Positions 36,966-45,830 of a stretch of DNA of 64,000 bases are shown here, in pieces (the stretch's first letter is position 1; every line of letters begins with the position of its first letter). A program made the position numbers and the translations under genes. The DNA is from Sphingopyxis jiangsuensis (GTDB lineage Bacteria > Pseudomonadota > Alphaproteobacteria > Sphingomonadales > Sphingomonadaceae): positions 1,302,001-1,366,000 of the forward strand of contig NZ_JAERPO010000001.1 of NCBI RefSeq assembly GCF_016734905.1. The letters are read 5' to 3'. Under the pieces are notes generated by a model. It did not search any database and was not told the origin of the DNA. It saw only the letters and a program-made list of their open reading frames with translations.

Positions 36966-37041
36966 GTCGCCCCCCGCGAAGACGGGGGCCGACTGCAACC
37001 TTGCGCTACGTCTCCAGCGGCCCCCGCCTTTGCGGGGGCGA
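36966..37041. repeat. REP-like inverted repeat between rpoA and rplQ
   Basis: Arms 36966-36990 (core CCCCCCGC-GAAGAC-GGGGGC) and 37019-37041 (core GGCCCCCGC-CTTT-GCGGGGGC) are largely complementary. It has the same arm-of-hairpins design as the copies at 7049 and 14545. It lies within the rpoA-rplQ mRNA. Confidence 0.65.
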
Positions 37042-37125
37042 GGGGACAGGGAATGGGCTCCTCCGCAAGCGGGCCTGGCTTGGGGTTCCGTCAAACGGCC
37101 CCTCTGACAAACGAAGGAATGGATT

Positions 37126-37548
37126 ATGCGTCATAAATCGGGTGGCCGGAAGCTGCAGCGCACGAGCGCGCACCGCACCGCAATGTTCCGCAACATGTCG
37201 GCATCGCTCATCAAGCATGAGCAGATCACGACGACTGTCGCCAAGGCGAAGGAACTGCGCCCCTATGTCGAAAAGCTGGTCACGCTCGCCAAGCGCGGTG
37301 GGCTCGCCAATCGTCGCCTCGCGCAGAGCCGCCTGATGGACGACACGCAGCTCAAGAAGCTGTTCGACGTTCTCGCCGAGCGCTACAAGGACCGCAACGG
37401 CGGCTATACGCGCATCATCAAGGCTGGCATCCGCGCTTCGGACGCGGCGCCGATCGCGATCATCGAATTCGTCGATCGCGACATCGATGCCAAGGGCCAG
37501 GATTCGGGTCCGGCCGAGCAGTACGACGAGGATATGGCCGAAGCCTGA
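37126..37548 (+). CDS. rplQ: 50S ribosomal protein L17
   Basis: L17 sits near the polypeptide exit. The 140-residue protein begins [37 protein letters not shown], the signature N terminus, and has a short acidic C-terminal extension ([10 protein letters not shown]) common in alphaproteobacteria. A strong terminator follows. Confidence 0.98.
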   Translation: MRHKSGGRKLQRTSAHRTAMFRNMSASLIKHEQITTTVAKAKELRPYVEKLVTLAKRGGLANRRLAQSRLMDDTQLKKLFDVLAERYKDRNGGYTRIIKAGIRASDAAPIAIIEFVDRDIDAKGQDSGPAEQYDEDMAEA

Positions 37549-37571
37549 GGCTTCGACATGAAAGAAAAAAG

Positions 37572-37605
37572 ACGGGCGGCGATGACATCATCGCCGCCCG
37601 TTTCT
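37572..37605 (+). terminator. Rho-independent terminator after rplQ
   Basis: A 14-bp perfect stem (ACGGGCGGCGATGA 37572-37585 with TCATCGCCGCCCGT 37588-37601) followed by TTCTTGTTT. It is 24 bases past the rplQ stop codon. Confidence 0.93.
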
Positions 37606-37664
37606 TGTTTGGCGTCGTTTCTGCACTTTCGCTGGTTGCAGTCGCCGGAAATGGGATTATCGTT

Positions 37665-38021
37665 GTGCAAAACATAGCAACAAGTCGCCAGCGATCCCCC
37701 CGTGTGAAACCAGCCCTGATACCCGTTTCCTTCGCCGACCGCCTGCGCCGCGAACGCGCGGCGCGCGGCTATAGCCAGTCCCGGCTTGCCCAAGCCCTCG
37801 GCGTCAGTGTCGCGACGGTGTGCGGATGGGAAAAGGGTCGGATGCGACCGAAGGTCGATCGGATGAAGGCGCTGTCGGATCTTCTCGACCTGTCCTACGA
37901 CGCACTGGAGACACCTGCCCGATCGGTGGGATTGACGGAATATGTGGCGCATAGCCGCGAAACTATTGCGCAGCTTGCGGGCACTTCGACCGACAAAGTC
38001 CGTATCATTATCGAGATCTGA
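37665..38021 (+). CDS. XRE-type helix-turn-helix DNA-binding protein
   Basis: A small predicted transcription factor with a Cro/C1-type HTH: FADRLRRERAARGYSQSRLAQALGVSVATVCGWEKGRMRPKVDRMKALSDLLD. The C-terminal part (VGLTEYVAHSRETIAQLAGTSTDKVRIIIEI) is conserved-looking but unnamed. The start is uncertain. GTG 37665 (with GGAAATGGGA upstream) gives 118 residues and GTG 37704 gives 105. Further upstream the frame enters the rplQ terminator, so longer forms are unlikely. Targets are unknown. Confidence 0.75.
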   Translation: MQNIATSRQRSPRVKPALIPVSFADRLRRERAARGYSQSRLAQALGVSVATVCGWEKGRMRPKVDRMKALSDLLDLSYDALETPARSVGLTEYVAHSRETIAQLAGTSTDKVRIIIEI

Positions 38022-38139
38022 CGCCCACCCGATTGGGCCACGCTCAATGTCGTCGCCCCCCGAATCCTCTTGCCCGCCCCTTGTCGATGCTTACATTGAG
38101 ACGCACGAATATTACCCCAACGATGAGGATCGCCTTGCC

Positions 38140-40299
38140 ATGTCCCGTAACTCCTTCGGCGCGCCGCTGGCGCTCGCGCTGCTGCTGATGTCGCCCGCCA
38201 CCGCCTTTGCCGCCGAGGACAGTGCCGCATCGGCAAGCGCACCGGCGCTCGCCTATCCCGCGACCGAGCGTGGCGACACCATCGACCCCCAGTTTGGCGT
38301 CGATGTCGCCGATCCCTATCGCTGGCTCGAGGACGATGTGCGCGTCAATCCGAAGGTTGCCGCGTGGGTCGCCGAACAGAACAAGGTCACCGATGCTTAT
38401 CTCGACACTCTGCCGGGACGCGATGCGTTCAAGGCGCGGATGACCGAACTCTACAATTACGAACGCTTCGGCCTGCCGAAGAAGGCGGGGTCGCGCTATT
38501 TCTATGCGCGCAATGACGGGCTGCAGCCGCAGTCGGTGCTCTATGTGCGCGACGGACTGCACGGCGAAGGCCGCGTACTGATCGACCCGAACCAATGGGC
38601 CAAGGACGGCGCGACCGCGCTTGCCGAATGGACGCCGTCGGAGGACGGCAAATATCTGCTCTATTCGGTGCAGGACGGCGGCACCGACTGGCGCATCGTG
38701 CGCGTGATGGACGTCGCGACGGGCAAGGACCTCGCCGACGAGGTGCGCTGGGTGAAATTTTCCGCGCTCGACTGGGCGAAAGACGGAAGCGGCTTTTTCT
38801 ATTCGCGCTTCCCCGAACCCGCCGAGGGCGCGGCTTTCCAGTCACTCAACGAAAATCACAGCGTCTATTTTCACAAGCTGGGTACACCGCAGAGCGCTGA
38901 CCTGCTGACCCACGCAACGCCCGACAAGCCGAAACTCAACAATGCGGCAATCGTCACCGACGACGGCAAATATCTGCTCGTCATCGGTTCCGAAGGGACC
39001 GACGAACGCTATGGACTGACGCTGCATACAATCGGCAAAGCCAAGGCAAAGCCCGTCGTGCTGGTCGACGATTTCGCGAACAACTGGGAATATGTAACCA
39101 ACGAGGGCACGCGCTTTACCTTCGTCACAAACAAGGGCGCGCCGCGTCAGCGCCTCGTGTCGATGGACATTCGCAAGCCTCGCGATCTTACGGAGCTGGT
39201 GGGCGAGCGCGAAGCGACGCTCGTCGGAGCGTCGCGCGTCGGCAATCGTATCATCCTGTCCTATCTGGGCGATGCCAAATCGCAGGCCGAAATGATCGCG
39301 CTGGACGGCAAGAAGGTAGCCGAAATCAATCTGGCCGACATCGGATCGGCATCGGGCTTTGGCGGCAAGTCGGCCGACCCCGAAACCTTCTATGCCTTTT
39401 CCAGCTATGCGCGGCCGACGACCATCTATCGCCTCGATACAGCGACCGGAAAGACCGAGATTTTCGCAGAGCCCAAGCTGACATTCAAACCTGACGATTT
39501 CACCGTCGAACAGCGTTTCTTCAAGTCGAAGGACGGCACCGAAGTGCCGATGTTCCTGGTGATGAAAAAGGGTGTCGACCGCAGCAAGGGATCGCCAACG
39601 ATCCTCTATGGCTATGGCGGTTTCAACGTGTCGATGACCCCGGCCTTTTCACCGACGCGGCTCGCCTGGGTCGACAAGGGTGGCGTGCTCGCCATCGCGA
39701 ACCTGCGCGGCGGCGGCGAATATGGCAAGGCGTGGCACGATGCCGGCCGCCTCGCCAACAAGCAGAATGTATTCGACGATTTCATCGCCGCAGGCGAATT
39801 TCTGATCGCCGAAGGCATCACCGGCAAGGGCCAGCTCGCGATCGAGGGCGGGTCGAACGGCGGACTGCTCGTCGGCGCGGTGACCAACCAGCGCCCCGAC
39901 CTGATCGCCGCCGCGCTGCCTGCCGTGGGCGTGATGGACATGCTGCGCTTCGACCGTTTCACCGCCGGGCGCTATTGGGTCGACGATTATGGCTATCCGT
40001 CGAAGGAAGCCGATTTTCGCAATCTTCTGCGCTATTCGCCTTATCATAATATCAAGTCGGGCGTGGGCTATCCGGCGGTGTTGGTGACGACGGCCGATAC
40101 CGACGACCGCGTCGTTCCCGGCCACAGCTTCAAATATACCGCGGCGCTCCAACATGCCGAGACGGGCGACAAGCCGCACCTGATCCGCATCGAAACACGC
40201 GCCGGCCATGGTTCGGGCAAGCCCACCGACAAGATCATTGCCGAGGCCGCCGACAAATATGCCTTTGCGGCGAAATGGACCGGGCTGGCCGTCGAATAA
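38140..40299 (+). CDS. prolyl oligopeptidase family serine peptidase (S9A)
   Basis: A 719-residue secreted peptidase cleaving after proline in oligopeptides. Signal peptide to about AFAAE (residue 25); POP N-terminal region D-P-Y-R-W-L-E-D-D; seven-bladed propeller; hydrolase domain with nucleophile in IEGGSNGGLLVGAV, Asp in TTADTDDRVVPGHS and His in RAGHGSGKP. ATG 38140 with GAGGAT fits the signal peptide; upstream in-frame sequence is not signal-like. It is intact, unlike the S9 gene at 29892-31829, and its end overlaps the following gene by 25 bases. Confidence 0.95.
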   Translation: MSRNSFGAPLALALLLMSPATAFAAEDSAASASAPALAYPATERGDTIDPQFGVDVADPYRWLEDDVRVNPKVAAWVAEQNKVTDAYLDTLPGRDAFKARMTELYNYERFGLPKKAGSRYFYARNDGLQPQSVLYVRDGLHGEGRVLIDPNQWAKDGATALAEWTPSEDGKYLLYSVQDGGTDWRIVRVMDVATGKDLADEVRWVKFSALDWAKDGSGFFYSRFPEPAEGAAFQSLNENHSVYFHKLGTPQSADLLTHATPDKPKLNNAAIVTDDGKYLLVIGSEGTDERYGLTLHTIGKAKAKPVVLVDDFANNWEYVTNEGTRFTFVTNKGAPRQRLVSMDIRKPRDLTELVGEREATLVGASRVGNRIILSYLGDAKSQAEMIALDGKKVAEINLADIGSASGFGGKSADPETFYAFSSYARPTTIYRLDTATGKTEIFAEPKLTFKPDDFTVEQRFFKSKDGTEVPMFLVMKKGVDRSKGSPTILYGYGGFNVSMTPAFSPTRLAWVDKGGVLAIANLRGGGEYGKAWHDAGRLANKQNVFDDFIAAGEFLIAEGITGKGQLAIEGGSNGGLLVGAVTNQRPDLIAAALPAVGVMDMLRFDRFTAGRYWVDDYGYPSKEADFRNLLRYSPYHNIKSGVGYPAVLVTTADTDDRVVPGHSFKYTAALQHAETGDKPHLIRIETRAGHGSGKPTDKIIAEAADKYAFAAKWTGLAVE

Positions 40300-41384
40300 G
40301 GCGCTGGCCGTGGGCCGTGGCGGCGCTCCTGCTGGGCGCCGCCGCGGTCTGGGCCGTGCTGCCCGACGGGCGCGCCGCGCGCGTCGAACGGGTCGCCGAT
40401 TGCTATAGCCCTACCGCGCTGCCGCCGGTCGAGACGCTGGCCGACGGCCGCAAGGCGGTGCGGCTTCGCATCCTGCTCTGGAATGTCGAGGGCCTCCCCT
40501 GGCCGATCCGCAGCGGCCGCGCGGCGACGCTTCAACGCATTGCCGACTGGATCGCCGCGCGCCGCGCGGCCGGACGCGGCCCCGACATATTGATCCTGCA
40601 AAAGGCGTTCACGCCCGACGCCTCCCGAATTGCCGTGCAGGCGGGATATACCTCTATCCTGCCCGGTCCGGCGCGGGACCAGCTTCGGCGTCTTCCCGCC
40701 GCTGAAGCACCAGCTGCCTTTGCCGAAGGCGCACGCTGGTGGAAGGGCGAAGGAATCGGCAAATGGCTCGATGGCGGGCTCTATATCGCCACCGACATCC
40801 CTGTCGCCGCGGCGAAAAGCGAAGCCTTCGGCAGTCACAGCTGCGCGGGTTATGATTGCCTGTCGAACAAAGGGGCTGCGCTCGCAGAGCTCCGCGTTCC
40901 CGGCGCGCCAGAGGCGCTGTTTCTGTTCAACACGCACCGCAACTCGCGCGAACCCGCCAAGGTCGGGATCACCCGCGCCGAAGCATCGCACCTGTTGCAG
41001 ACACAGGAGAATGACGCTTTCCTTGCCGCCGTTGCTCGCAACGCCGCACTTATCGCGGCTGGCGATTTCAACAATTATCGCGCGGGCGACCGCAGCGGCC
41101 GCTTTGCCGAGGATCCGGCTTTCCGATTGGCGGCAAAGGGCAGCGGCTTTGCCGGACGCGCCGCGCCGATGCGCGACGGCAAGGCGTGGCGGCAGGCCTA
41201 CGACCTTGTCGGCTATCGCAGCGGTCGGGCCCTTCACATCGAACCGCTCGCCGTCGCAACCTTCTTCGACGGTAAAAATGGCCCTCGCCTTTCGGATCAT
41301 GACGCCCAATATATAGTTTTCCAGCTCAGCTGGCGCGGCGACGCGGCGGCTGCGCCGGTTCCCTTGTCGCCCTGCACTCCCTGA
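40275..41384 (+). CDS. endonuclease/exonuclease/phosphatase family protein with an altered metal site
   Basis: A 369-residue protein with an N-terminal membrane anchor (about residues 11-28) and an EEP (DNase I/sphingomyelinase-like) domain. RILLWNVEGLPWP, AALIAAGDFNNYR and GPRLSDHDAQYIVF supply the Asn, Asp/Asn and C-terminal Asp-His of the fold, and CAGYDCLSNKGAALAEL resembles bacterial sphingomyelinases. The usual metal-binding Glu in LQE is Lys (ILILQKAFTP), so catalysis may be lost or changed. The start ATG lies inside the preceding peptidase gene; a later start would remove the anchor. Confidence 0.75.
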   Translation: MDRAGRRIRRWPWAVAALLLGAAAVWAVLPDGRAARVERVADCYSPTALPPVETLADGRKAVRLRILLWNVEGLPWPIRSGRAATLQRIADWIAARRAAGRGPDILILQKAFTPDASRIAVQAGYTSILPGPARDQLRRLPAAEAPAAFAEGARWWKGEGIGKWLDGGLYIATDIPVAAAKSEAFGSHSCAGYDCLSNKGAALAELRVPGAPEALFLFNTHRNSREPAKVGITRAEASHLLQTQENDAFLAAVARNAALIAAGDFNNYRAGDRSGRFAEDPAFRLAAKGSGFAGRAAPMRDGKAWRQAYDLVGYRSGRALHIEPLAVATFFDGKNGPRLSDHDAQYIVFQLSWRGDAAAAPVPLSPCTP

Positions 41385-41399
41385 ACGGAAAAACCATCC

Positions 41400-41888
41400 A
41401 TGTCCTACGCCCTTGCCTTCTCAGCCACCGGCCCCGCCGAACGCTGGGCCGAAGCCGCTGATACGGCCGACGCGCTTGTCGCCGGAGAACCCGACGCGAT
41501 TGCGAATATGGCCAATGTCGCGGCCTTGATCTGGCAGGCGATCCCCGACCTGAATTGGGCCGGATTCTATCGCTTCGACGGCGAAGAGCTTGTGCTCGGT
41601 CCGTTTCAGGGTAAGGCCGCGTGCATCCGCATTCCGCTTGACAAGGGCGTGTGCGGCGCCGCGGCGCGGCTGCGCGCGACGCAGCGTGTCGACGATGTCC
41701 ATGCCTTTCCGGGCCATATAGCGTGCGACGCCGACAGCCGGAGCGAGCTGGTCGTTCCGATCGTGGCAGATGATCGCCTGGTCGGCGTCCTTGACCTCGA
41801 CAGTCCGCTGCCCGGCCGCTTTTCGGCGGCTGATCAAGCGGGCGCCGAAGCGCTTGTCGCGCGCATCGCGGGGGCATTTACCGCCTGA
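41400..41888 (+). CDS. msrC: free methionine-(R)-sulfoxide reductase (GAF domain)
   Basis: Reduces free methionine-R-sulfoxide to methionine, an oxidative-repair step. A single GAF domain of 162 residues with the fRMsr signature: NWAGFYRFDGEELVLGPFQGKAACIRIPLDKGVCGAAA and HIACDADSRSELVVPI. The three family cysteines (in ACIRI, GVCG and IACD) are all present, including the catalytic one in the last segment. It follows the EEP gene by 15 bases. Confidence 0.92.
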   Translation: MSYALAFSATGPAERWAEAADTADALVAGEPDAIANMANVAALIWQAIPDLNWAGFYRFDGEELVLGPFQGKAACIRIPLDKGVCGAAARLRATQRVDDVHAFPGHIACDADSRSELVVPIVADDRLVGVLDLDSPLPGRFSAADQAGAEALVARIAGAFTA

Positions 41889-41945
41889 CCCAAAATGGGA
41901 CGCGGCACAAAGGGTTAACAGATTCGCGAGTCAGCGCTAATTTTG

Positions 41946-41960
41946 CTAAACATTTGTTAA
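41946..41960 (+). promoter_or_regulatory. possible CtrA box upstream of the glycine-zipper protein gene
   Basis: CTAA-ACATTTG-TTAA matches TTAA-N7-TTAA at seven of eight positions and lies 50-64 bases upstream of the start of the next gene, in an AT-rich 120-base gap. Confidence 0.4.
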
Positions 41961-42009
41961 CAAATTGCCGGAGCGCAATGGTTCGGCAGGGGTTGGCAGG
42001 GAGTTTGGC

Positions 42010-42837
42010 ATGCGGACGATTTTGCTTCTCGGGGTGGCTGCGGGAACGCTGTTGCTGTCGGGACGCGCATCGAGCGCCGAGCCGCACCTCGATTATAGCG
42101 CGCCCGCCACGACCGATACGCGCGTTTACACCGGCTATCCTGACCGCGTCCCGAGCGAGGTCGACTATCGCCGCGTCGACGGTCATTATGAGGCCGAAGG
42201 GCGCTGGTCGGGACGTTGGGACGGCACTTATGAAGCCCCCGACGGTCGACGCTACGAAGGCAGCTATGAAGGTGTGGTCGAAGGGCGACCCGGCACGAGC
42301 TACGCGCCGCCGCCCTATCATCCCGCTTATGACGGCGCGTCGGATTCGCGCCATGACGAAGACATGTATCGCCGCTGCGGCCGGGGGGGCGCAGGCGGGG
42401 GAGCGGTTGTCGGCGGACTCGTGGGGGGAATCGCCGGCAACCGCATCGCCGGAAAGGGCAATCGCACGGCGGGAACGCTGATTGGCGGCGGCGGCGGCGC
42501 ACTCGTCGGTGCGGCGATCGGCGATGCCGCCGAGCGCAAGAAGTGCGAGGAATGGTGGGCAAGCCGGGGCGAGCATCAAATCCGCCGCTATCGCTACGAC
42601 GGCCGTCCGGGGACGACTCATCGTTATTATGGCAGCCATGCCTACGGTCATTATGGCTATGGCTGGTACACGCCGGGCGTCGTCATCACGACCATCATCG
42701 AAGGCGAACCGCTGGTAACCGAAACCGTCGAGACCACCACCAAAACTTATTATGAAACGGCACCGGTCCGGAAGCGCTATGTTGCCAAAAAGCGCACGAA
42801 GCCAAAGGCAAAGCCCAAGCCGCGCTGCGTCTGCTGA
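42010..42837 (+). CDS. secreted glycine-zipper (2TM) domain protein
   Basis: A 275-residue exported protein. Signal peptide ends near RASSAE. The first part is Tyr/Arg/Gly-rich with repeated YEG/WDGTYEAPDGRRYEGSYEG units. The middle is a classic glycine zipper (AGGGAVVGGLVGGIAGNRIAGKGNRTAGTLIGGGGGALVGAAIG) that can insert in membranes, and the C terminus is Tyr/Lys-rich and ends KPKPRCVC. ATG 42010 has GGGAG upstream. It heads a row of three related small envelope proteins. Confidence 0.82.
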   Translation: MRTILLLGVAAGTLLLSGRASSAEPHLDYSAPATTDTRVYTGYPDRVPSEVDYRRVDGHYEAEGRWSGRWDGTYEAPDGRRYEGSYEGVVEGRPGTSYAPPPYHPAYDGASDSRHDEDMYRRCGRGGAGGGAVVGGLVGGIAGNRIAGKGNRTAGTLIGGGGGALVGAAIGDAAERKKCEEWWASRGEHQIRRYRYDGRPGTTHRYYGSHAYGHYGYGWYTPGVVITTIIEGEPLVTETVETTTKTYYETAPVRKRYVAKKRTKPKAKPKPRCVC

Positions 42838-42999
42838 ACCAGTTTATCGAGGCGACCCGAGAGCTCGTCATCCGCAAGGGTGGCGAGCTTTCCTTTGGCC
42901 GCATCTGCGCAACGGTTCAGCGACGCGACAGCAAAGCGGGAATAGAGGAAAATAGAGCGGGCGAGACGCCCCTTGTCCCGCACCGGTGGAGTCATTCCA

Positions 43000-43527
43000 A
43001 TGCGTAAATTTTCGGGTGCTTGCGCCGCAGCCGCAGTCGTCTTGAGTTCGGTCGGCCTTTTCGCGACTCCCGCCGAAGCGCGGCATCGTCACGGTGGTTG
43101 GGGCCACCGCCACCACGACCGCATCGACGCGGGCGACGTCATCGGCGGCCTGCTGATCATCGGAACGATCGCCGCCATTGCGAGCGCTGCAAGCAAGGAT
43201 CGGCGCGACCGCGACGAACGTTATGACCCGCCTTATCGCGAACAGGACCGGCGCGCCGTTCCGAACTATGACCCCGGAGACGATGACGACGCTCCTCAGA
43301 CGGGCGCCTATGGCCGCGGCGAAGCAGAGGCGCGCGCCGCCGATGCATGCAGCTGGGCGGTCGAGGGCGAAATGGGCGGCGACGCCCGCGTCGACGACGT
43401 TAGCGAGACGCGCGCGGATGGGGACAGCTGGCATGTCGCGGGCACTGCGTCGGACGGCGGCGGCGACGTCCGCCGTTTCGAATGCAGTTTCCGCGAAGGC
43501 CGCGTCGTCGACGTCAGCTTCGGCTGA
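43000..43527 (+). CDS. small exported protein, paralogue of the 43724 gene
   Basis: A 175-residue protein with signal peptide (to about AEARH), a His/Arg-rich segment (RHRHGGWGHRHHDRID), a hydrophobic glycine-rich helix (GDVIGGLLIIGTIAAIASAASK) and a C-terminal domain with two cysteines (ADACSWAVEGEM and FECSFREGRVVDVSFG). The same order is seen in the next gene, so they are tandem paralogues. GGTGGAG precedes the ATG at 43000. A GGTTCAGCG element lies at 42914-42922. Function unknown. Confidence 0.8.
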   Translation: MRKFSGACAAAAVVLSSVGLFATPAEARHRHGGWGHRHHDRIDAGDVIGGLLIIGTIAAIASAASKDRRDRDERYDPPYREQDRRAVPNYDPGDDDDAPQTGAYGRGEAEARAADACSWAVEGEMGGDARVDDVSETRADGDSWHVAGTASDGGGDVRRFECSFREGRVVDVSFG

Positions 43528-43723
43528 CACAGCCCGTCCACCCGGTAGAGCTTTCGGTGGCTCCGGCACTTGTTTGCCGAGGCCGCTTTCCGTTGATGAA
43601 CACCAGCAAAACCAAGGCTGAACGCCAGATAAGCGGCGGGTTCAGCGTGACGTCACAGCCAGACCGGTAAAAGGTCTTCAACAGGCAGCGACTGTCGCCG
43701 CCTGCGCTTCAGGAGACCGAACC

Positions 43724-44257
43724 ATGGCTATGAACAAGCTAAGCAAGGCCGCGATTGGTGCGGCCACTGCCGGCGCAATGGCGCTGACCGCCACCCCCGC
43801 GACGGCGCGTGACCGGCATGATCGCGACGGCATCAGCGCTGGCGAGATTATCGCAGGCGCCGTTGTGATCGGCGGCCTCGCCGCCATCTTGTCGTCGGGA
43901 AATGATCGCTATGATCGTTACGACCGTCGCTATGACAACCGCTATCGCGGCCGCTACGACAACCCGCGCTATGGGTATGGCTATGACTATGGCCGGTATG
44001 GCAACAGCCGCAGCGCGGTGAATCAGTGCGTCAACGCCGTCGAACGCGGCAGCCGCCGCTATGGCCGCACCGACGTGACAGAAGTGACGAAGATCGACCG
44101 CAAGCGCGACGGCTATCGCGTAAAGGGCCGTGTCGTCGTGACCGACGGCTATCGTGGCCGCTGGGGCCGCGGCGGCGGCTATTACGACCGCGGCAAGTTC
44201 AGCTGCGACGTGCGTTACGGCCGCGTTGTCGACATCGACTTTTCGGGTCTGCGTTAA
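43724..44257 (+). CDS. small exported Tyr/Arg-rich protein, paralogue of the 43000 gene
   Basis: A 177-residue protein: signal peptide to about ATARD, the hydrophobic helix GEIIAGAVVIGGLAAILSSG, a strongly repetitive RYDRYDRRYDNRYRGRYDN tract, then a C-terminal domain with CVNAVERGSRRYGRTDVTEV and FSCDVRYGRVVDIDFSGLR. The end FSCDVRYGRVVDIDF mirrors FECSFREGRVVDVSF in the paralogue. Upstream lies a second copy of the GGTTCAGCG element (43639-43647) that runs into the palindrome GTGACGTCAC. Function unknown. Confidence 0.82.
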   Translation: MAMNKLSKAAIGAATAGAMALTATPATARDRHDRDGISAGEIIAGAVVIGGLAAILSSGNDRYDRYDRRYDNRYRGRYDNPRYGYGYDYGRYGNSRSAVNQCVNAVERGSRRYGRTDVTEVTKIDRKRDGYRVKGRVVVTDGYRGRWGRGGGYYDRGKFSCDVRYGRVVDIDFSGLR

Positions 44258-44463
44258 GCTTTTCCAACTGTCGGCTCATATCAGGCCCGCCTGCGTATCG
44301 GCGCGCGGCGGGCCAATTTTCGTGCTCCTTTTGGCGTCAACGGAACCGAAATAGAAAAACGCTATACGAAAATTCACCTTCCTCGTTTAGGAGGGACGAT
44401 GGGAACAGTTAGAATAGCCGCCTGACGTGGGAACAGGCGGTCGATTATAATATTAGGTCGCTT

Positions 44464-44898
44464 ATGCCCGATTCCGAGGCCCGATCTGCCTCAACGGCCT
44501 CAGCCGAAAAGCGCCAACCGCGGCAATCGCGGCTGGTTAAGGCTGCACTCGCCTGCCAGCGGCTGGGCCGATTCGACGTTACGCTACGCAACGTGTCACA
44601 GACGGGAGTCGGCGGCCGCGGGCCGCATGTTCTCGAAAAGGACGAACAGGTGACGCTGTATATGCCGGGGCACGAGGCAATGACCGGGACCGTGCGCTGG
44701 GTCGCGGGCGAGCGATTCGGGCTCGAAACCGACAAGGAAATCGAAACGGCCCGCCTGCGCGCCGCGCATGCCGACGAACTGGTAGCCGCGGACAGCAAGA
44801 GCGAGTTCCAGATCGTCCCCGCACCACAGGTCGATACCTGGCGCCCGGGCCTGCGCCGTGCGACGAGCCTGCCCGGCCACTACGGCCGTAAGCGCTAA
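44464..44898 (+). CDS. PilZ domain protein
   Basis: A 144-residue protein with one PilZ domain. The N-terminal arm has RQPRQSR, matching the RxxxR cyclic-di-GMP contact, and the core has TLRNVSQTGVGGRGP in place of the D/NxSxxG motif, so ligand binding is plausible. The last 35 residues are a basic tail. It lies opposite ctrA, with 79 bases between the stops. A second PilZ gene lies at 49879-50223. Confidence 0.83.
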   Translation: MPDSEARSASTASAEKRQPRQSRLVKAALACQRLGRFDVTLRNVSQTGVGGRGPHVLEKDEQVTLYMPGHEAMTGTVRWVAGERFGLETDKEIETARLRAAHADELVAADSKSEFQIVPAPQVDTWRPGLRRATSLPGHYGRKR

Positions 44899-44977
44899 AC
44901 CAAAAAGCCAAAAGGAAACCGGCGCGGATCACTCCGCGCCGGGTCCCCTCGTGAACTTGTCGTCGCAGAAAATTGCG

Positions 44978-45685
44978 TCAGGCGACGCGGCGCACCTCGT
45001 TGCCGTCGTCGTCGATATCGCGCAGCACATAGCCGCGACCCCAAACCGTCTCGATGTAATTTTCGCCGCCGCACGCGAGCGCGAGTTTCTTGCGCAGCTT
45101 GCAGATGAAGACGTCGATGATCTTGAGTTCGGGCTCGTCCATGCCGCCGTAAAGGTGGTTGAGGAACATTTCCTTGGTCAGCGTGGTGCCCTTGCGGAGC
45201 GAGAGCAGCTCGAGCATCTGATATTCCTTGCCGGTCAGATGCACGCGGATGCTGTCGACCTCGACCGTCTTGGTATCGAGATTGACCGCGAGCTTCCCGG
45301 TTTTGATGACGCTTTGGCTGTGGCCCTTGGAACGGCGAACGACGGCGTGGATGCGTGCCACCAGTTCGTCGCGGTGAAAGGGTTTGGTGACATAATCGTC
45401 GGCGCCAAAGCCGAACGAACGCACCTTCGAATCCATTTCGGAAATGCCCGACAGGATCAGCACCGGTGTCTGCACCTTGGCGGTGCGGAGCTTCTTGAGC
45501 ACGTCATAGCCGTGCATGTCGGGCAGGTTCAGGTCGAGAAGGATGATGTCGTAATCATAGAGCTTGCCCAGATCCAAGCCCTCTTCCCCCAAGTCGGTGG
45601 TATAGACGTTGAAGCCTTCGGTCGTGAGCATCGTGTCGATCGCCTTGGCGGTCGTCGGCTCGTCCTCGATCAGCAATACACGCAT
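44978..45685 (-). CDS. ctrA: cell cycle response regulator CtrA
   Basis: The master alphaproteobacterial response regulator (OmpR type). The 235-residue protein has a receiver domain starting [17 protein letters not shown] with phosphoacceptor Asp51 in [18 protein letters not shown] and Lys in DDYVTKPFH, and a winged-helix output domain including [52 protein letters not shown], which is nearly invariant in CtrA. In Caulobacter it controls division, flagella and pili; in sphingomonads it controls mostly motility and envelope genes. A perfect TTAA-N7-TTAA box upstream suggests autoregulation. Confidence 0.97.
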   Translation of the reverse strand: MRVLLIEDEPTTAKAIDTMLTTEGFNVYTTDLGEEGLDLGKLYDYDIILLDLNLPDMHGYDVLKKLRTAKVQTPVLILSGISEMDSKVRSFGFGADDYVTKPFHRDELVARIHAVVRRSKGHSQSVIKTGKLAVNLDTKTVEVDSIRVHLTGKEYQMLELLSLRKGTTLTKEMFLNHLYGGMDEPELKIIDVFICKLRKKLALACGGENYIETVWGRGYVLRDIDDDGNEVRRVA

Positions 45686-45830
45686 TGGGCACCCCTTACA
45701 CTCGATCCCCGAAGGGACTTCCCACGATGACCCCGCAACCCGGTCGCTGGCTCGTCATAACGGTGCCGGCGCCCGACCCCCGTTGCGGGACTGCCGGAAC
45801 ATTAACCATGAAACAAATGAAGGGGAAAGG

